The notes below the pieces were generated by a model. It was not told the DNA's origin. It made no database searches and saw only the letters and a program-made list of their open reading frames with translations. A DNA stretch of 64,000 bases from Moringa oleifera (lineage: Eukaryota > Streptophyta > Magnoliopsida > Brassicales > Moringaceae), in assembly GCA_021397835.1 (NCBI GenBank), contig JAJFZO010000230.1:4272001-4336000 (forward strand), in the 5' to 3' direction. Below are positions 51,301 to 63,592 of this stretch, one piece after another. Made by a program: the position numbers and the translations under genes. Positions within the stretch are counted from its first letter, which is position 1; each line of letters starts with the position of its first letter.

Positions 51301-54300
51301 CTAGCATGAGGCAGAAAACAAAGCTCACAACGAGTGCACAAAAATACATGCAATTTATTTGAAACTCTTCTGCAATACAGAATCCATATTTTCTTAGTTT
51401 TATATTACATAATCATGCATATTTGATTCTGTTGGGCATTGTCAAATCAAATAATGTATTTACACAAACCTTTTTTTACAAAAATTAAAAGTTACATGGA
51501 ACAGCAATGATATCAAAATCCGACCTATCTCTTTAACACCCAAAATTTCTAGCCGTTGTTATAATTAAAGTGAAAGTAATATGTTCAACTAAAACAAAAT
51601 TCAGATAACGCTTTCTCCCCATCAGTGTAGCTTCTTAGTTATATAACATCAACTGGAAAGGAATTCACACGCGCACCATTCAGATCTGTTCAAGATTACT
51701 GATTAAACAAGTCCATAATTCACACTGGAGTTAATAATGACACCTCCTAACTTCATTGAGATTGAAGGGTCATAGAACGTGGAATAATACACATAAAAAC
51801 CCACACACATGAAGACACAGATATACACAGACACAAACGAATATTGTTTAGATATCTATAGGACATTGGTCATACATATCCATAGTTCACGTCATGGTTG
51901 AAAGTGATATGTATCCTCAACTTCATGAGATACAAGAAATGGAACCCAAGAGGTTTTCCTTTTTATTGATAAGAAAAATTTAGAATGGCACCAAGGAGAT
52001 ACCTTCCATGTACAAGTGGAAGCTATTTGCAAGACAAAAGATGTACAAAAATTCCTCACGATCTATGTAAAGAACAGCCGTTGAACCAGAAATTCGACAG
52101 TTCATTCTGCCTACCCATTTGAAAACCAATAGGGTGTTTCTGCCCAACAAAGCTACCCTATTTCGTTCATTTCACACAACCCACTGATAAAGACAATAGC
52201 CTAATAGCCTTGTCTCCTTGACCAGGCCCATAACTCCACTGCTACAGAACTTGTTATTGTCCAGGAAATACCTACAACCAAAAAGGACACGCCACCGAAT
52301 GTTTCATTTCAACGTTTCCAGGATTACTTCTTATAACAGCTGACGGAAGTCACTGGGCACTAGCTCAAGTGGTAGGGAGTGGAGTAAGCGCAGGTTTACA
52401 TCGATCTTACCAATAATGTTAATTTCTCCAATTTTTTTGTTCAAAGAAGAAAGAAAATGAGTAATGAAGTGGAGAACACACATTTCTCACAAACGTAACT
52501 TCTTCCAATTTGAAGTAACAACATAATGAAAACTTGACCAACATGCATAATACTCACGTACGTAAAGTCCGGAGGTGGATGTCTTGATCATAAACTTCAA
52601 TGCTTTTACAGAAGCTATGTGCCACTGCTGCCTGCAAAAAGAGAGCAGTCAGGGCAACACACAATACCCATTTAGGATATTCATAGTTCAGGCAAACAAC
52701 AGAACACAAATTTTAACGTCAAACATAGCTAAATCTTTAGAGACTAATAGGGAAGAGCAAGCCATTTAGTCACCTCCTCTAAAAAAATATATTAATAATA
52801 AGGACTTCCATGAAGGTTTTCAACAGTACCAATATCAAAAAGGAAAATTTTCACTTCATATTTTTTGAGAAATGCAAATTTACACAGTTTGTTTTCAGTA
52901 ATCTCGATTTCAAAGGATACTACCATCTATAAAGGCCTGCAGATATTACTTTAATTATGTTTCAATGTTACATTTGCTTATCACAGAAAAGGATATCCAA
53001 GACCATAAGGAAGAGGTGTATGATTATAACAAAATTTTTGTTATCAAAAACCCAAAGCTCCATCAAAAATGTATCTTGTATGACAAACATATATCAATCA
53101 CAAGTTCATAAAACAAATGCCATTGACAGAGGTTTTCTTCTGATCCCTAGTCCCAATTTGAAATGATAATGTTTCAAACAATAAGAATAATAATTTTATA
53201 ATAAAAATAGATGAATGCACCATTTCCATACTGATATAAGAAATGCTAAAAACTAACATCTCTTGCCGGCCGAAAAAGAAAAGAGAAAGATAAATTACAG
53301 TTACAAAAAGATAAAGTAAAATTGCTCCAATTGATTTTTTGACTGGAAATTAAAATTACTTATGATATTTTAAGGTTTCAACAAGCAGTGTGCTAAATTT
53401 ATGATATACTCACAGCTTCTACACCGTTAAGTTAAATATTGAATATTACTGACACAACCTTCAAGGTTAGAGAAAAGATAACATTCTTTACAATTAGCTA
53501 AATGGTTGCAGCTTCCTGAATACTGACCCATGAAGAAGCACCTGACAGAAAAAGACCATCTGAGAGTTTAAATTAGTTTGGGAGATAATGAAGGTACCAT
53601 GGACCACTGAATTGGACTGAAGCAGACCCCTGCCCAACTACCCTCTCCAACTCCAGAATCCCGAGGAAGCACTGAATAGGTAAACCTATCAATATCTGAA
53701 AATTTCAAAGGCATATGTTCTTAAGACACTTCTACCATTCAACCAAATCAACAACCACAAAACAGATCCACCAAAAATACACACATACATGCACACAAAT
53801 GTATGCGTGTGTATGTGTATACATATCTATTCAAGTCATGTATCCACTGACACCCAGAAAGGAATTACATGAAATTAACAGATTTAAAAAAGAATCCATG
53901 GGATTGGCCGTTAAACATGGACAAAACACTGACAGCATAGCACCACAACAATGTATGCAAGCAAGTCAGTGCACACTAAAACTCATAATGACTAAGCGCC
54001 AGTGAAATTATGCAAACATTATTTTATATTCATTAAGAAGAATAAGAGAAACGATGTCCAGTGACACCAGAACAGTTGAAGAAAATGTTCTATATAGAAT
54101 CTTTGTTTTATGTAACTATTAATATGGAAACAGTGAGGTCCACAAAAGGTCTCACGACCCAGCGGCAATCATGATGCGCTTGCTGTCATAATCAATCTAG
54201 CAAAACCGGATAAAAGAAAAATGGAAAACCAGATATCTTCTCTCTCTTCTCAATTAAGCAGAACCAGCCTTCTGAAATCTCCACTGGCCAAAGGACTCCA

Positions 54301-56413
54301 ATAAAGAAAGCAAAATTCACTAACAAAGAGCTCAAAGATCATATCTTTTCAGAATTTCACAAGGGTCAAGTGTGTCAAATACATACACTTTCAACTATTC
54401 ACACATATTTGCTGTACAGTTTACCACCAGAGTTTCATCACAAGTTATAATATCACAAAAACAAATTAAGAAAAAGTACCTTCACCACTACTATCCAGTT
54501 TAGAGACAATAAGGTGACCATAAGAATCAACACTTCCCAACACCAAATAGCCGGTACCTGCAGATATGACATCACAGTTGCCAAAAAACGTCAAGATATG
54601 TTAATGTACATATGGCTGCTGTACAAATGGTTGGGGAAAAAAAAATCTGCACACATCTAAAAATGATGTGAATCAGCTCCAAAACTTGAGTTTTATATAT
54701 ATTATATACTTATGTTTAGGTATATGTGCGTATGTATATACATTATGCATCTGATGTGTCTCTGGAGAGAGAGAAGCAATTAATTTAATACAATGGAATC
54801 ACATAATACCCATGGAATGATCAAGGGTTCTCATGATTAGATGACCTGTGAAGCTTGTTATGCTAAAGCATTTGATTAGGGAAGATATGGTTGAAAAGAA
54901 AGGAGGGAAAGGAGAGAAAAAAAATATATATATATATATATGTATATATATAATATAAGAAACAATATGAGACAAAAAAAAAAAAAATCTCATCAACTAA
55001 TGTCACTGGATTTCATCACAAGAATGTCAACATAAATCAACAAGGTGGAAATTCAAGCTGCAAAAATAAATACGGTAAAGTCATGGTCAAACAGAGAACA
55101 GGGACATAAAGCAAACGTTAATACAATGGCCGCTTACTTTCAGCATCAGAGAGCACTATACTCTGAATTTCTGAACGATGTGGGCATCTGTTGAGCACCT
55201 TAGAGTCCATAACCTTTGAGAAGTTCAGGAATAAATGACAGAGTTAATGCATACTCAAATGAAACTAAAATGAGCTGATGTGAAATCCTTGTATTCCATC
55301 TTCTCAGCACATCAAATCCATCTTTTACAAATAAAAAATAGCCTCTGATTAAGGTCACAAAGCTACTACCTCTGACTGCACAGGGATCAGGAGACTTTCT
55401 TTCCCTTTGCTGATGGAAGAATCTTCAATTAGAATCTATTAAAACAAGAAAGTGGAATAAGCAATCATAAACAATTGTAGCTCCAACTAATCACTATAGA
55501 TGAAGGGGCTTATTTATCAAAAATAAATTAATTTTTATTTAAAAATCCCAGATCAATGCCTCTAACCATCAATAAGAAACAAACATGGAAGTCACATGGT
55601 GGACTCAGCCTTACCATTGTTGTGGGTTTTCCTCTCTGTACCTGAAGAACTCATTCTTTTTTTCTTTTTTTTTTTATGCTTTATAATCCTATAAGACCTT
55701 CCTTTGACTGTCAAAAATTGTTTCACCATTCCCACATTCAGTTATCAAAACAATACTTTTTGAAAAGCATCTAGATGGGCCCTAATCAGTCTTACATCAT
55801 TTCAAAACCAGTTCACTCATTTATACTGATTCTAGATTTTGTACCAAAAATTTGGAAAAACATCAAGCATACCCATAAATGAAATTGTTGGCTAGAGTAA
55901 AGGACGGAGACAAATTTCTGTCATTCTAACACCAGAATTGGTAAACAGAGTCAGACAAGTAAAAACATCACACCAAATTGACAACATGGTCTACTAAACA
56001 TAAGGTGAATTTCTTTTATCCTTAGTTGTGTAGGTAACTTCGTGTTTATGAGTTGAACATGCAAAAATATCTGCTCGTGAATGTATATGTCAACAAATAG
56101 TACCTTCAGTTTGTAGACGTGGCAACCGGAAGCGATGTAGACCCAACAAGAAGAGCCATCCTTATCAACCTAACCAAAAAATTAGAATAAAATCAATGCA
56201 TACAAATATGCAGAATATGCAAACATATGATTTCATTTGTATATACGTCTACAGAGAGAAAGGAAGGACAAGGGAAATAGCGGAGGGCATGGAGAAAAAG
56301 AATACATGAAGAGCGAGGCGTGTAGACTGAATGTTAGCCGGAGATGGGTCCTGAATAAGAGTTGATGGCACCACTGCCTTCCTAAGGCTCTTGGCCTCCA
56401 ACTCCGTCACCAT
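48325..56413 (-). CDS. WD40-repeat (transducin-like) protein, 13 exons
   Basis: Exons in transcript order: 56413-56306, 56169-56104, 55435-55370, 55213-55138, 54557-54480, 53695-53598, 52631-52558, 51120-51033, 50915-50758, 50501-50459, 49260-49195, 48985-48908 and 48444-48325. All junctions keep phase and use GT-AG, giving 372 aa. The start MVTELEAKSLRKAVVP and stop TAG at 48327-48325 are clear. Beta-propeller segments include WVYIASGCHVYKL (48-57), LVLGSVDSYGHLIVSKLD (about 110-127), WAGVCFSPIQW (about 151-161), LTIWDLR (219-225) and GNIAVGGADRTVTVYDPRRW (253-272), then LSFSSINPSYIYIQGIDYEVFCGEW. This suggests about five to six degenerate WD repeats and no extra domain. Such proteins are scaffolds; the partner is unknown. 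It may belong to the GTS1/WDR89-like group, but I cannot confirm this. Several introns are 1 kb or more and hold small repeats. Confidence 0.93.
50576..50661 (+). repeat. 43-bp tandem duplication in an intron of the WD40 gene
   Basis: Two units start at 50576 and 50619 with period 43. Each contains AAAATGATC(G/A)TCCTTGC and CCAAACAAAAATC(C/T)ATGT. They differ by a few substitutions. They lie in the intron between exons 9 and 10 (50502-50757... 50758 side excluded). Confidence 0.75.
52355..52440 (+). mobile_element. Candidate tRNA-derived SINE fragment in a WD40 gene intron
   Basis: TAGCTCAAGTGG at 52361-52372 fits a pol III A box, and GGTTTACATCG at 52393-52403 fits a degraded B box (the consensus has GTTC). 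The spacing of about 32 bases between box starts is in the range seen for plant SINEs, and a T-rich stretch follows. No target duplication or second copy was identified, so the element is a candidate only. Confidence 0.35.
54913..54952 (+). repeat. TA microsatellite in a WD40 gene intron
   Basis: A TATATA run interrupted by TATG, within the intron between exons 4 and 5. Confidence 0.7.
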
Positions 56414-56419
56414 CTTCTT

Positions 56420-58630
56420 TTTGCTTTCTCCCTCTCTTTCTCAGTGTAAAGTAAAAGCCTTTAGGGGCATCCGCTGGGGCGGGAAAGGCCTTGCTAGAAG
56501 CTGCAGTGATGGGAAGGGAAGGGTTTAACATTAACAAGCAAAAGACATCGTTATCCTAACAAGGGTCACTTTACAAGCAGAAACTCCATGTAACTTTCAG
56601 AAAAAAAACAGTGGTCAGGACTTTGGGCATTTGGCTATGTTTTCATCGATATTTTCTATATTATTCTTTTGTTTTCTTGATCTCTGTCATTCTAAGCTTC
56701 CACAAATGTCTATACCAATTCCTATAACTTGTTCATGATTGTTTGATGACCTGATATTGAGGTTGCTGACTCAAAGGAGCAAAATCAAACAAATCAAAAA
56801 TAAAGTCAGTGCATAGCTCAATTAAGTTAATGAATATCATTATTGGATTTCCGTTCAATTTCAAAAATGAATTATCTTAATAAAATCAGTCCATAGCTCA
56901 TATTGATCTAATTTTTTAAGGGTAATTTAAAAAAATCAGTTGTCATTTATTTAAAATATCATATTTTATTTATTACGTTAATATGGTTGAACTTCTAATT
57001 GATTTCAAAAATATTAGTCTCTTTAAATAAATGGGTTGATAGCTCATATTATTATTTTTTTTTTAGCACCGATGAAGTATTAAGGTTTCTATAAATAATG
57101 AACACAAGGGATTAATTTCCTATTTATGGTCTTGGTGTGATAGCTTAGCCTAAGTTAATGCAAAATTTCTCGGCAAATATAATTGATCTAGGACAAAATG
57201 TCAAAGGCCTAAAGGGGCAATGATACCCTGCCCATCAAACCATGAAAGCTTACTAAAATCCAAGAAAATGGAAAGGTCCAGACGCCCGACAGCATCAATG
57301 TCACTTGAATTATACAGCTCCAAACCCTTTCAAGTCAAATAGGCCCACAGTTGCTTTATCACTCCTCTCAAGACCCGAGACCATAAAGCCGAAGAGCAAA
57401 CTCACACAAGATGGGTTACAACTCATGCTATATCACGTCCAATTCGCACATTGGTCCAACCCACACACACCAAAAAAAAAAAAAAAGGGAGCAAGGTGAC
57501 AATATTCCTCTCACTAAGACCGAGTTGCCCTTATCTTCAACCTTGAGACCCATAATTATTATGACAATACAACCATCCTATTTAAGGATTTGGCCATCAA
57601 TTATCGAAAAATTATGACAAAGCTCTTTACTTTTTATACATACTATTCACATAAGCATTCAGTACAAGGATGGGCTTTGGGATAAGCTTGTCCCATACCC
57701 CTTTTTCTCCCATGGTAGAAAAGGATAATTTTATCCCTTCAAATTTGTGGGATAAAATTATCCTTTAAAATAGTAGATTGAATTGATACATAAAATTAAA
57801 TTTTACTTTATATCATTAACATTACAAAATAAAAATTTTATTTTAAATTAACATAAATATATATTTAAAAATTTAAAAAATTATATATATATTAATTAAG
57901 TTGTTATAATACAATCTAAATGTGTTATAAATTTTACTTTAATTTTAATTTATTTTAAATAAAATATTATTTTAAATTTATCTAATTTATTTTAAAATAT
58001 TAATATTATTGACTAAATATTTATAATTAATTTTGATTATTACTCATATTTGTATAATTTACTTTACAATCATATTTTTTAAGTAAAATATAATAAAAAT
58101 TAAAAAATAAAAAATATCATAACATTTTCAAATAAATCAAGCAATAATGATGTCTTCATATTTAAGATCAAAATCATTATTTTGAGGATTAAATATCAAA
58201 TGATGATGCAATTTTTATATTTTTTATTTTGAAAATAAGTGGTCGAATAGTGATGAAACTTTAATTTTTTTCAAAGTAATATTACATTTTTGCCCTTGCA
58301 CAGGTCATTCAAAAAAAATTTATCTTGTATTTAAGAATCAATTTCAAACTTTAAATGAATTTTAAAATAAAAAAAATATTTAGTTGATATCAATTACCAA
58401 GCACCATAAAAGTGTTATTTTTTCTTTCCCCATAGTTGACTCTGCGCCGCACCTAAATCTATAGTTTCAAAAAACTAATCAAACTTTAAATTTGTTTGTT
58501 TTTCTTAATTATTAAAAAATTTTTAAAAATAAAAATGTTTCAATATCTAATCATATTGTAAAAAAATAGTGAAATTTTTTTATTTTTTATTTTAAAAACA
58601 ACAAAAAAATTTTAAATTGCTTCAAAAGTT
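56420..58630. other. Upstream region of the WD40 gene and AT-rich spacer
   Basis: 56414-56560 is GC-rich (GGGGCGGGAAAGGCC-type sequence) and is likely the 5' leader and core promoter of the WD40 gene. 57120-57720 has moderate GC and short frames without resemblance to known proteins. 57730-58630 is very AT-rich. Confidence 0.4.
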
Positions 58631-58636
58631 CCACTT

Positions 58637-58723
58637 AGAAAGAATGTATAATACTGTAGAATTTTGAGCTTTTCTTTTCTGTGTAAAAGGTATGGTGGCT
58701 GCTCAATCATCATTGAGACCCCA

Positions 58724-58757
<34 letters not shown>

Positions 58758-58975
58758 GTAAATATTACATTAGGTTTAATTCCTTAAACATGGTATAATG
58801 TACACAAAATACTAATCATTTTCTTTCTTGGGCTTCGAGCTTCTCCTTGGGCTTCTCTATTTTGTTTCTGGTTTTGGGCTTATTCTGTTGAACCTTTGGA
58901 TCAATGCAGATGGGCTTCAGTTTGGATACGGGTTGGAGTCCATTGGTGGAATGGATCTTACCCGTTGACTTAACA
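58637..58975 (-). repeat. 3' LTR of the copia element
   Basis: 339 bases, about 95% identical to 63261-63587 outside a longer TA repeat (about 58731-58757). In element orientation it begins TGTTAAGTCAACGG and ends ATACATTCTTTCT. Confidence 0.92.
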
Positions 58976-58984
58976 TCCCCCCTC
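58976..58984 (-). other. Polypurine tract
   Basis: GAGGGGGGA on the minus strand immediately precedes the 3' LTR; this is where plus-strand DNA synthesis would be primed. Confidence 0.85.
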
Positions 58985-59028
58985 AAGCTAAAGGGAGCTT
59001 CATCGACCCGAAGCTTATGCCGGAAGAC

Positions 59029-62000
59029 CTAAAACTGAGATTGAGATAGGGGTTTGGTGAGTGCATCGGCGATTTGTTCGGAGGAAGGGATGTAATTGAT
59101 CTTGAGCGAGCCATTGGCAACATAGTCACGGATGAAATGAACATTAACTTCGATGTGCTTGGTGCGGGAATAGAAGATTGGGTTGGCAGCAAGAGCAGCA
59201 GCACCCTGATTATCGCACAAGAGTGTAGCTTGATGGTCAGGTAAGAGTTTCGTCTCTTTGAGCAGTGACTTTACCCAAGTAATTTCAGCTATAGCTTGAG
59301 CTAGTGCCCGATACTCAGATTCGGTACTAGAACGAGCAACGACATTCTGTTTCTTGGAGCTCCAAGAGATGATGTTGTCGCCGAGAAACACACAGTGGCC
59401 ACTAATGGAACGCCGATCATCGGGGCAGCAAGCCCAATTAGCATCAAAAAAGGCCATTAGTTTAAACTGTGATGAGGGTTGAAACATGAGGCCGAAGTTC
59501 ATAGTCCCTTTGAGGTAACGAAGGAGACGTTTGCAAGCTTGCCAGTGAGTGGTGGTAGGGGCATGTAGGAATTGGCTAAGTTTGTTAACTGGGAAGGATA
59601 TGTCAGGTCGGGTAAGGGTGAGATATTGAAGAGAGCCAATAAGTTTTCTATAGGCTGTAGGGTGCGGAAGTGGGGAGCTAGAGGTGAGGGATAATGGTAT
59701 TCCAGTAGACATAGGAGTTGGACAAGGTTTGGAAAGATGTAGATGGTGTGATTGGAGAAGTTCAATGATGTATTTGGCTTGGGTTAAAAAGAGGCAGTGA
59801 GAGGAACGGTGAACCTGAATCCCTAGGAAGTAATTAAGAGAGCCAAGAGTTTTAAGTGCATACCTCTTGTGGAGACGGGAGATGAATTGGTGGATATGAG
59901 GCGGATTGTTGCCTGTTACAAGAATGTCGTCCACATAAATTAAGACATAGAGGCAGTGATCACCAGAGAGTTGAAAAAACAGAGAGCTGTCAGCTTTAGA
60001 ATTGAGGAAACCCTAGTCTAAAAGTTGCTTCTTGATGTTGTGAAACCAAGCTCGAGGAGCTTGTTTCAGACCATTGAGAGCTCTTTTGAGACAACAAACG
60101 TGTTGAGGTCGAAGAGGATCAACAAACCCAGGTGGTTAAGACATAAAAACAGTTTCTTGTAGATGACCATTGAGGAAGACATTGTGGATATCCCCCAGCC
60201 CTTTGACACAGCAATAGATAACAAAATTCTGATAGTACAGGGCTTTATAACAGGGCTGAATGTTTGAGAAAAGTCAATGCCAAGTGACTGTTAGAATCCT
60301 TTAGCAACCAATCTAGCTTTGTGCTTTTCAATAGTACCATCAGCATGATATTTCACTTTAAAGATCCATTTGTTGCCAATTACCTTGTGGTTTAGAGGTT
60401 TAGGTACTAACTCCCATATCTTGTTGTGCAGGAGAGCTTGGAATTCAGCAAGCATTGCTTTTTTTCAGATTGGATTAGCAAGTGCAACAGCAATGGTGGT
60501 TGGCAAGGGCTGTGGTATAGTTGTGGAGGTAAGGAATAATTTTGGTTTAAATATCCCTGCTTGTGCTCTGGTGATCATAGGATGAGTAGGTAGTTTGAGG
60601 GGTATGATTGGTCGAGTAGGTAAGGAGGTGTGGGATAGGGTAAAAGGGATTGAAGGTGAAGGGGTAGTAAGGGGTGAGGAATGAGGAAGAGTGGAGGAAG
60701 GACTAGAAGGAGAGTCCAGTGAGGGTGAGGCAGGAGAGTCTAAAGAATTTTGTTGTGTGCCATTGCTGCCACCAGTTGGAGAATCAGAATTAGGTTGAAC
60801 CGACACTGAGGTGGATGAAGGAATAGGAATATTAATGGGTGTTGAGGTTGGACTGGGAAAGAGAGTAGGAAAGGGAAATTCAAGCTCATTGAAGGTGACA
60901 TTCCTAGTAATGTAAACACGACCAGAAAGATGTAAACATTTATAACCTTTATGAGTAGGACTGTACCCTAAAAAGAGACACTTAGCAGACTTAAAGTCCA
61001 TCTTATGTTTATTGTAGGGTCTTAAGTGTGGATAACAAATGCACCAGAATGTTTTTAGAAAATTGTAGTCGGGGTTTTTATGAAAAAGCAACTGAATAGG
61101 TGATTTATGAGACAAAAGGGGAGTAGGCAGCCTATTGATTAAATACACTGCAGTGTCAAAGGCTTCCCACCAGAAGTGTAAAGGTAGTGAGGCTTGACTG
61201 AGGAGTGTAAGTCCTAACTCTGTGATGTGTCTGTATTTCTTTTCAGCCTTGCCATTTTGTTGGTGTATGTGTGAAAATGGATGCCTAAAGCCTATTCCTT
61301 GTTGATGAAGAAAAGATGAAAATGACCTGTATTCTCCCCCCCAATCACTTTGAGCTGTTTTTATTCTAGTGTTTAAAAGATTTTCAATCTGTTTTTTGAA
61401 GTGCACAAAAACTGGTAATGCTTGTGATTTATCTTTGAGTGGGCATATCTAGGTGTATCTAGTGTAATCATCAATTAAATGAATGTAGTATTTGTAACCT
61501 TCCCTGGATAACACATGAGAAGGACCCCAAAGATCTGTGTGAATTAATTCTAGTGGCGAAGTTATTTTACTTTGGAAAAGATTAAATGGTAGATTATGGC
61601 TTTTCCCAATAGCACAAGCTGAGCAAAAAGAGGAACTTGTATTTACTTTAGAGAAAGTGATACAAAATCTTCTGAGAGTCCTAACAATTGAATCCGAAGG
61701 ATGGCCAAGGCATCTATGCCAAAGGTCACTGTCCACTAACATAGAATTAGAAAAGCAAAAAGGTAAACTAACTTGACACGACTCAGACTTAGCAATATGG
61801 GCTGCCTTATTGACTACTGGGCTAGTGTGCGATAGACGACTATTGTTGAAGAAAGTGTGACTGGTGGTGGCAGTGGCAGCAGAGGAATGCAGTAGATAGA
61901 GATCATCTTTAGCTTTCCCTTTCAACAATATTCTCCGACTAACTTGATCCATCACAAAACAATATTTATTGTTAAACACAACAAAGACATCATTATCAGA

Positions 62001-63230
62001 AATAAGTTTGGAGAAATCGATAAGGTTTTTGAAAATGGTAGGCACATGCAAGATGTTTTTAGGATGTAACTTGACATTTGGCAAATGTGTAGCAAGAGTG
62101 TTGTAGCCTATATGAGATATATTGAGGGCTTTGCCATTACCAACCACCAGTTTTTGTTTACCAGTGTAGCCAGATCTTAGGGGAAAGTTATCCAAGTCAG
62201 CAGTCACATGATTGGAGGCACCACTGTCAGCATACCAGCTGGGATCAGCTATGGAATCAGTCGATGCGAGGTATGCATTTTGATTTGCATTACTACTATT
62301 GTTGCTATTTGGTGTCTGGAAGGAGTCTTCAAACCTGTACCAGCAGTCATAGGAAGTGTGACCTTGCTTGGTGCAGATTTGACAGGTTGGCCTGCTGTTG
62401 TTTCTACCTCTTCCACAGCCATTCATTCTTCCTCTGTTATGGCCTAGATTGAAGTTACCATTTCTCCAAGGGGTAAAGCTTTTGTGGTTTTTGTTTACAG
62501 CTATATTGACCACTGGATTGACATTGCTTATAGTTTCTTAATTGTACTGTTCAAGCCTCTGTTCATGGCTTAATAGTAGTGCTAGGACCTCTTGCAAGGA
62601 TAATTCATCGGTTCTGGATTATATGTTGAGGGTCACAGCATCATAGTCCTTTCCAATGCCGGTGAGTAGTGCAGTGATGAATTCTAGATCTGAGACTGGA
62701 TTACCTGTCATAGCTAGGCTGTCTGAGATGTTTTTGAGTTGATTGTAGTATGTTGTGACTGAAGCTAATCCTTTCTTTGTGGAGTATAATGTAGATTTCA
62801 GCTGCATGAATTTGGACCTCATTTGGGTTCCAAACAATCTTTCAACTCCTGACCATATACCATGTGTTGTGGTATCGGTCTTGATTTGACTTAAAATGTC
62901 CAAGGAGATTATGGACATCAATCAGCTTGCCAATAGTTGGTCTTGCTAGATCTGTTATGGATATTCTGGATTATCCTCTTCTCTTGTTTTTCCTTCATCA
63001 TTTGTGATGTAAAGGTTTGCTAGTGGACAGGGCTTGGTTTCCAGTAGAAATCCATCTATTTTGTGGCCCTTAGCTAGAATAAGGACTTGATTTTTTCAGA
63101 TGACATAATTTTCTCTGTCAAGTTTGAAGTTGAACTGGAAACTTAGGGATGCAGAGAAGGGAAACGGATTCTTTGAGGGCTGATTGTTTGTAGCACTGGT
63201 GTTGGAGATAGGGTTAGCAAAGGAAGCCAT
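59029..63230 (-). pseudogene. Broken copia gag-pol polyprotein
   Basis: The frame starts at the ATG 63230-63228 and runs to about 59029. Visible parts, in order: gag with a UBN2-like segment (62619-62921, LKNISDSLAMTGNPVSD); zinc knuckle CX2CX4HX4C (about 62350-62395); protease with ADSGASNHVT (about 62200-62230); integrase zinc region with LGHPSD and CSACAIGKSH; integrase core with HTDLWGP, SDWGGEY and QQNGKAEKKYRH; reverse transcriptase with KARLVAKGF, FLNGHL and YVDDILVTG (59935 side); RNase H with DANWACCPDDRRS, STESEYRAL and LLCDNQGA, ending ADALTKPLSQSQF. In-frame stops are at 63096, 62955, 62946, 62922, 62619, 62538, 61449, 60465 and 60291, then, after a frameshift near 60192-60196, at 60136 and 60013 (lowest base of each codon). 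The catalytic motifs themselves survive. No product is expected. Confidence 0.88.
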
Positions 63231-63248
63231 GGCAACAAATCTCTGGAG

Positions 63249-63260
63249 GCTCTAATACCA
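63249..63260 (-). other. Primer-binding site (initiator tRNA-Met type)
   Basis: On the minus strand the sequence TGGTATTAGAGC directly follows the 5' LTR. It matches the usual plant copia PBS complementary to the 3' end of initiator tRNA-Met with one mismatch. Confidence 0.85.
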
Positions 63261-63587
63261 AGCAAGAATGTATAATACTGTAGAATTCTGAGCTTTTCTT
63301 TTCTGTGTAAAAGGTATGGTGGCTGCTCAATCATCATTGAGACCCTATATAATATATATATATATATATGTAAAGATTACATTAGGTTTAATTCCTTAAA
63401 CATGGTATAATGTACACAAAACACTGATTATTTTCTTTCTTGGGCTTCGGGCTTCTCCTTGGGCTTCTTTGTTTTGTTTATAGTTTTGAGCTTATTCTGT
63501 TGAACCTTTGGATCAATACAGATGGGCTTCAGTTTGGATACGGGTTGGAGTCCATTGGTGGAATGGATCTTAACCGTTGACTTAACA
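63261..63587 (-). repeat. 5' LTR of the copia element
   Basis: 327 bases. In element orientation it begins TGTTAAGTCAACGG, directly after the target duplication, and ends ATACATTCTTGCT directly before the primer-binding site. It contains a TA repeat (about 63349-63370) that could serve as, or overlap, the TATA region. Confidence 0.92.
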
Positions 63588-63592
63588 CACTT

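Larger units (their letters stand above)
58637..63587 (-). mobile_element. Full-length Ty1/copia LTR retrotransposon, 4.95 kb, coding-defective
   Basis: Two LTRs (58637-58975 and 63261-63587) flank an internal region with a copia domain order on the minus strand: gag, zinc knuckle, protease, integrase, reverse transcriptase, RNase H. The element is bounded by a 5-bp target duplication, CACTT, at 58632-58636 and 63588-63592. The 5' LTR, in element orientation, is at 63.6 kb. A primer-binding site matching initiator tRNA-Met abuts it, and a purine tract abuts the 3' LTR. By eye the LTRs differ at about 16 sites over roughly 310 aligned bases, plus a TA-repeat length change, so the insertion is not recent but not ancient. 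The gag-pol frame is broken many times, so it cannot be autonomous. Confidence 0.93.
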
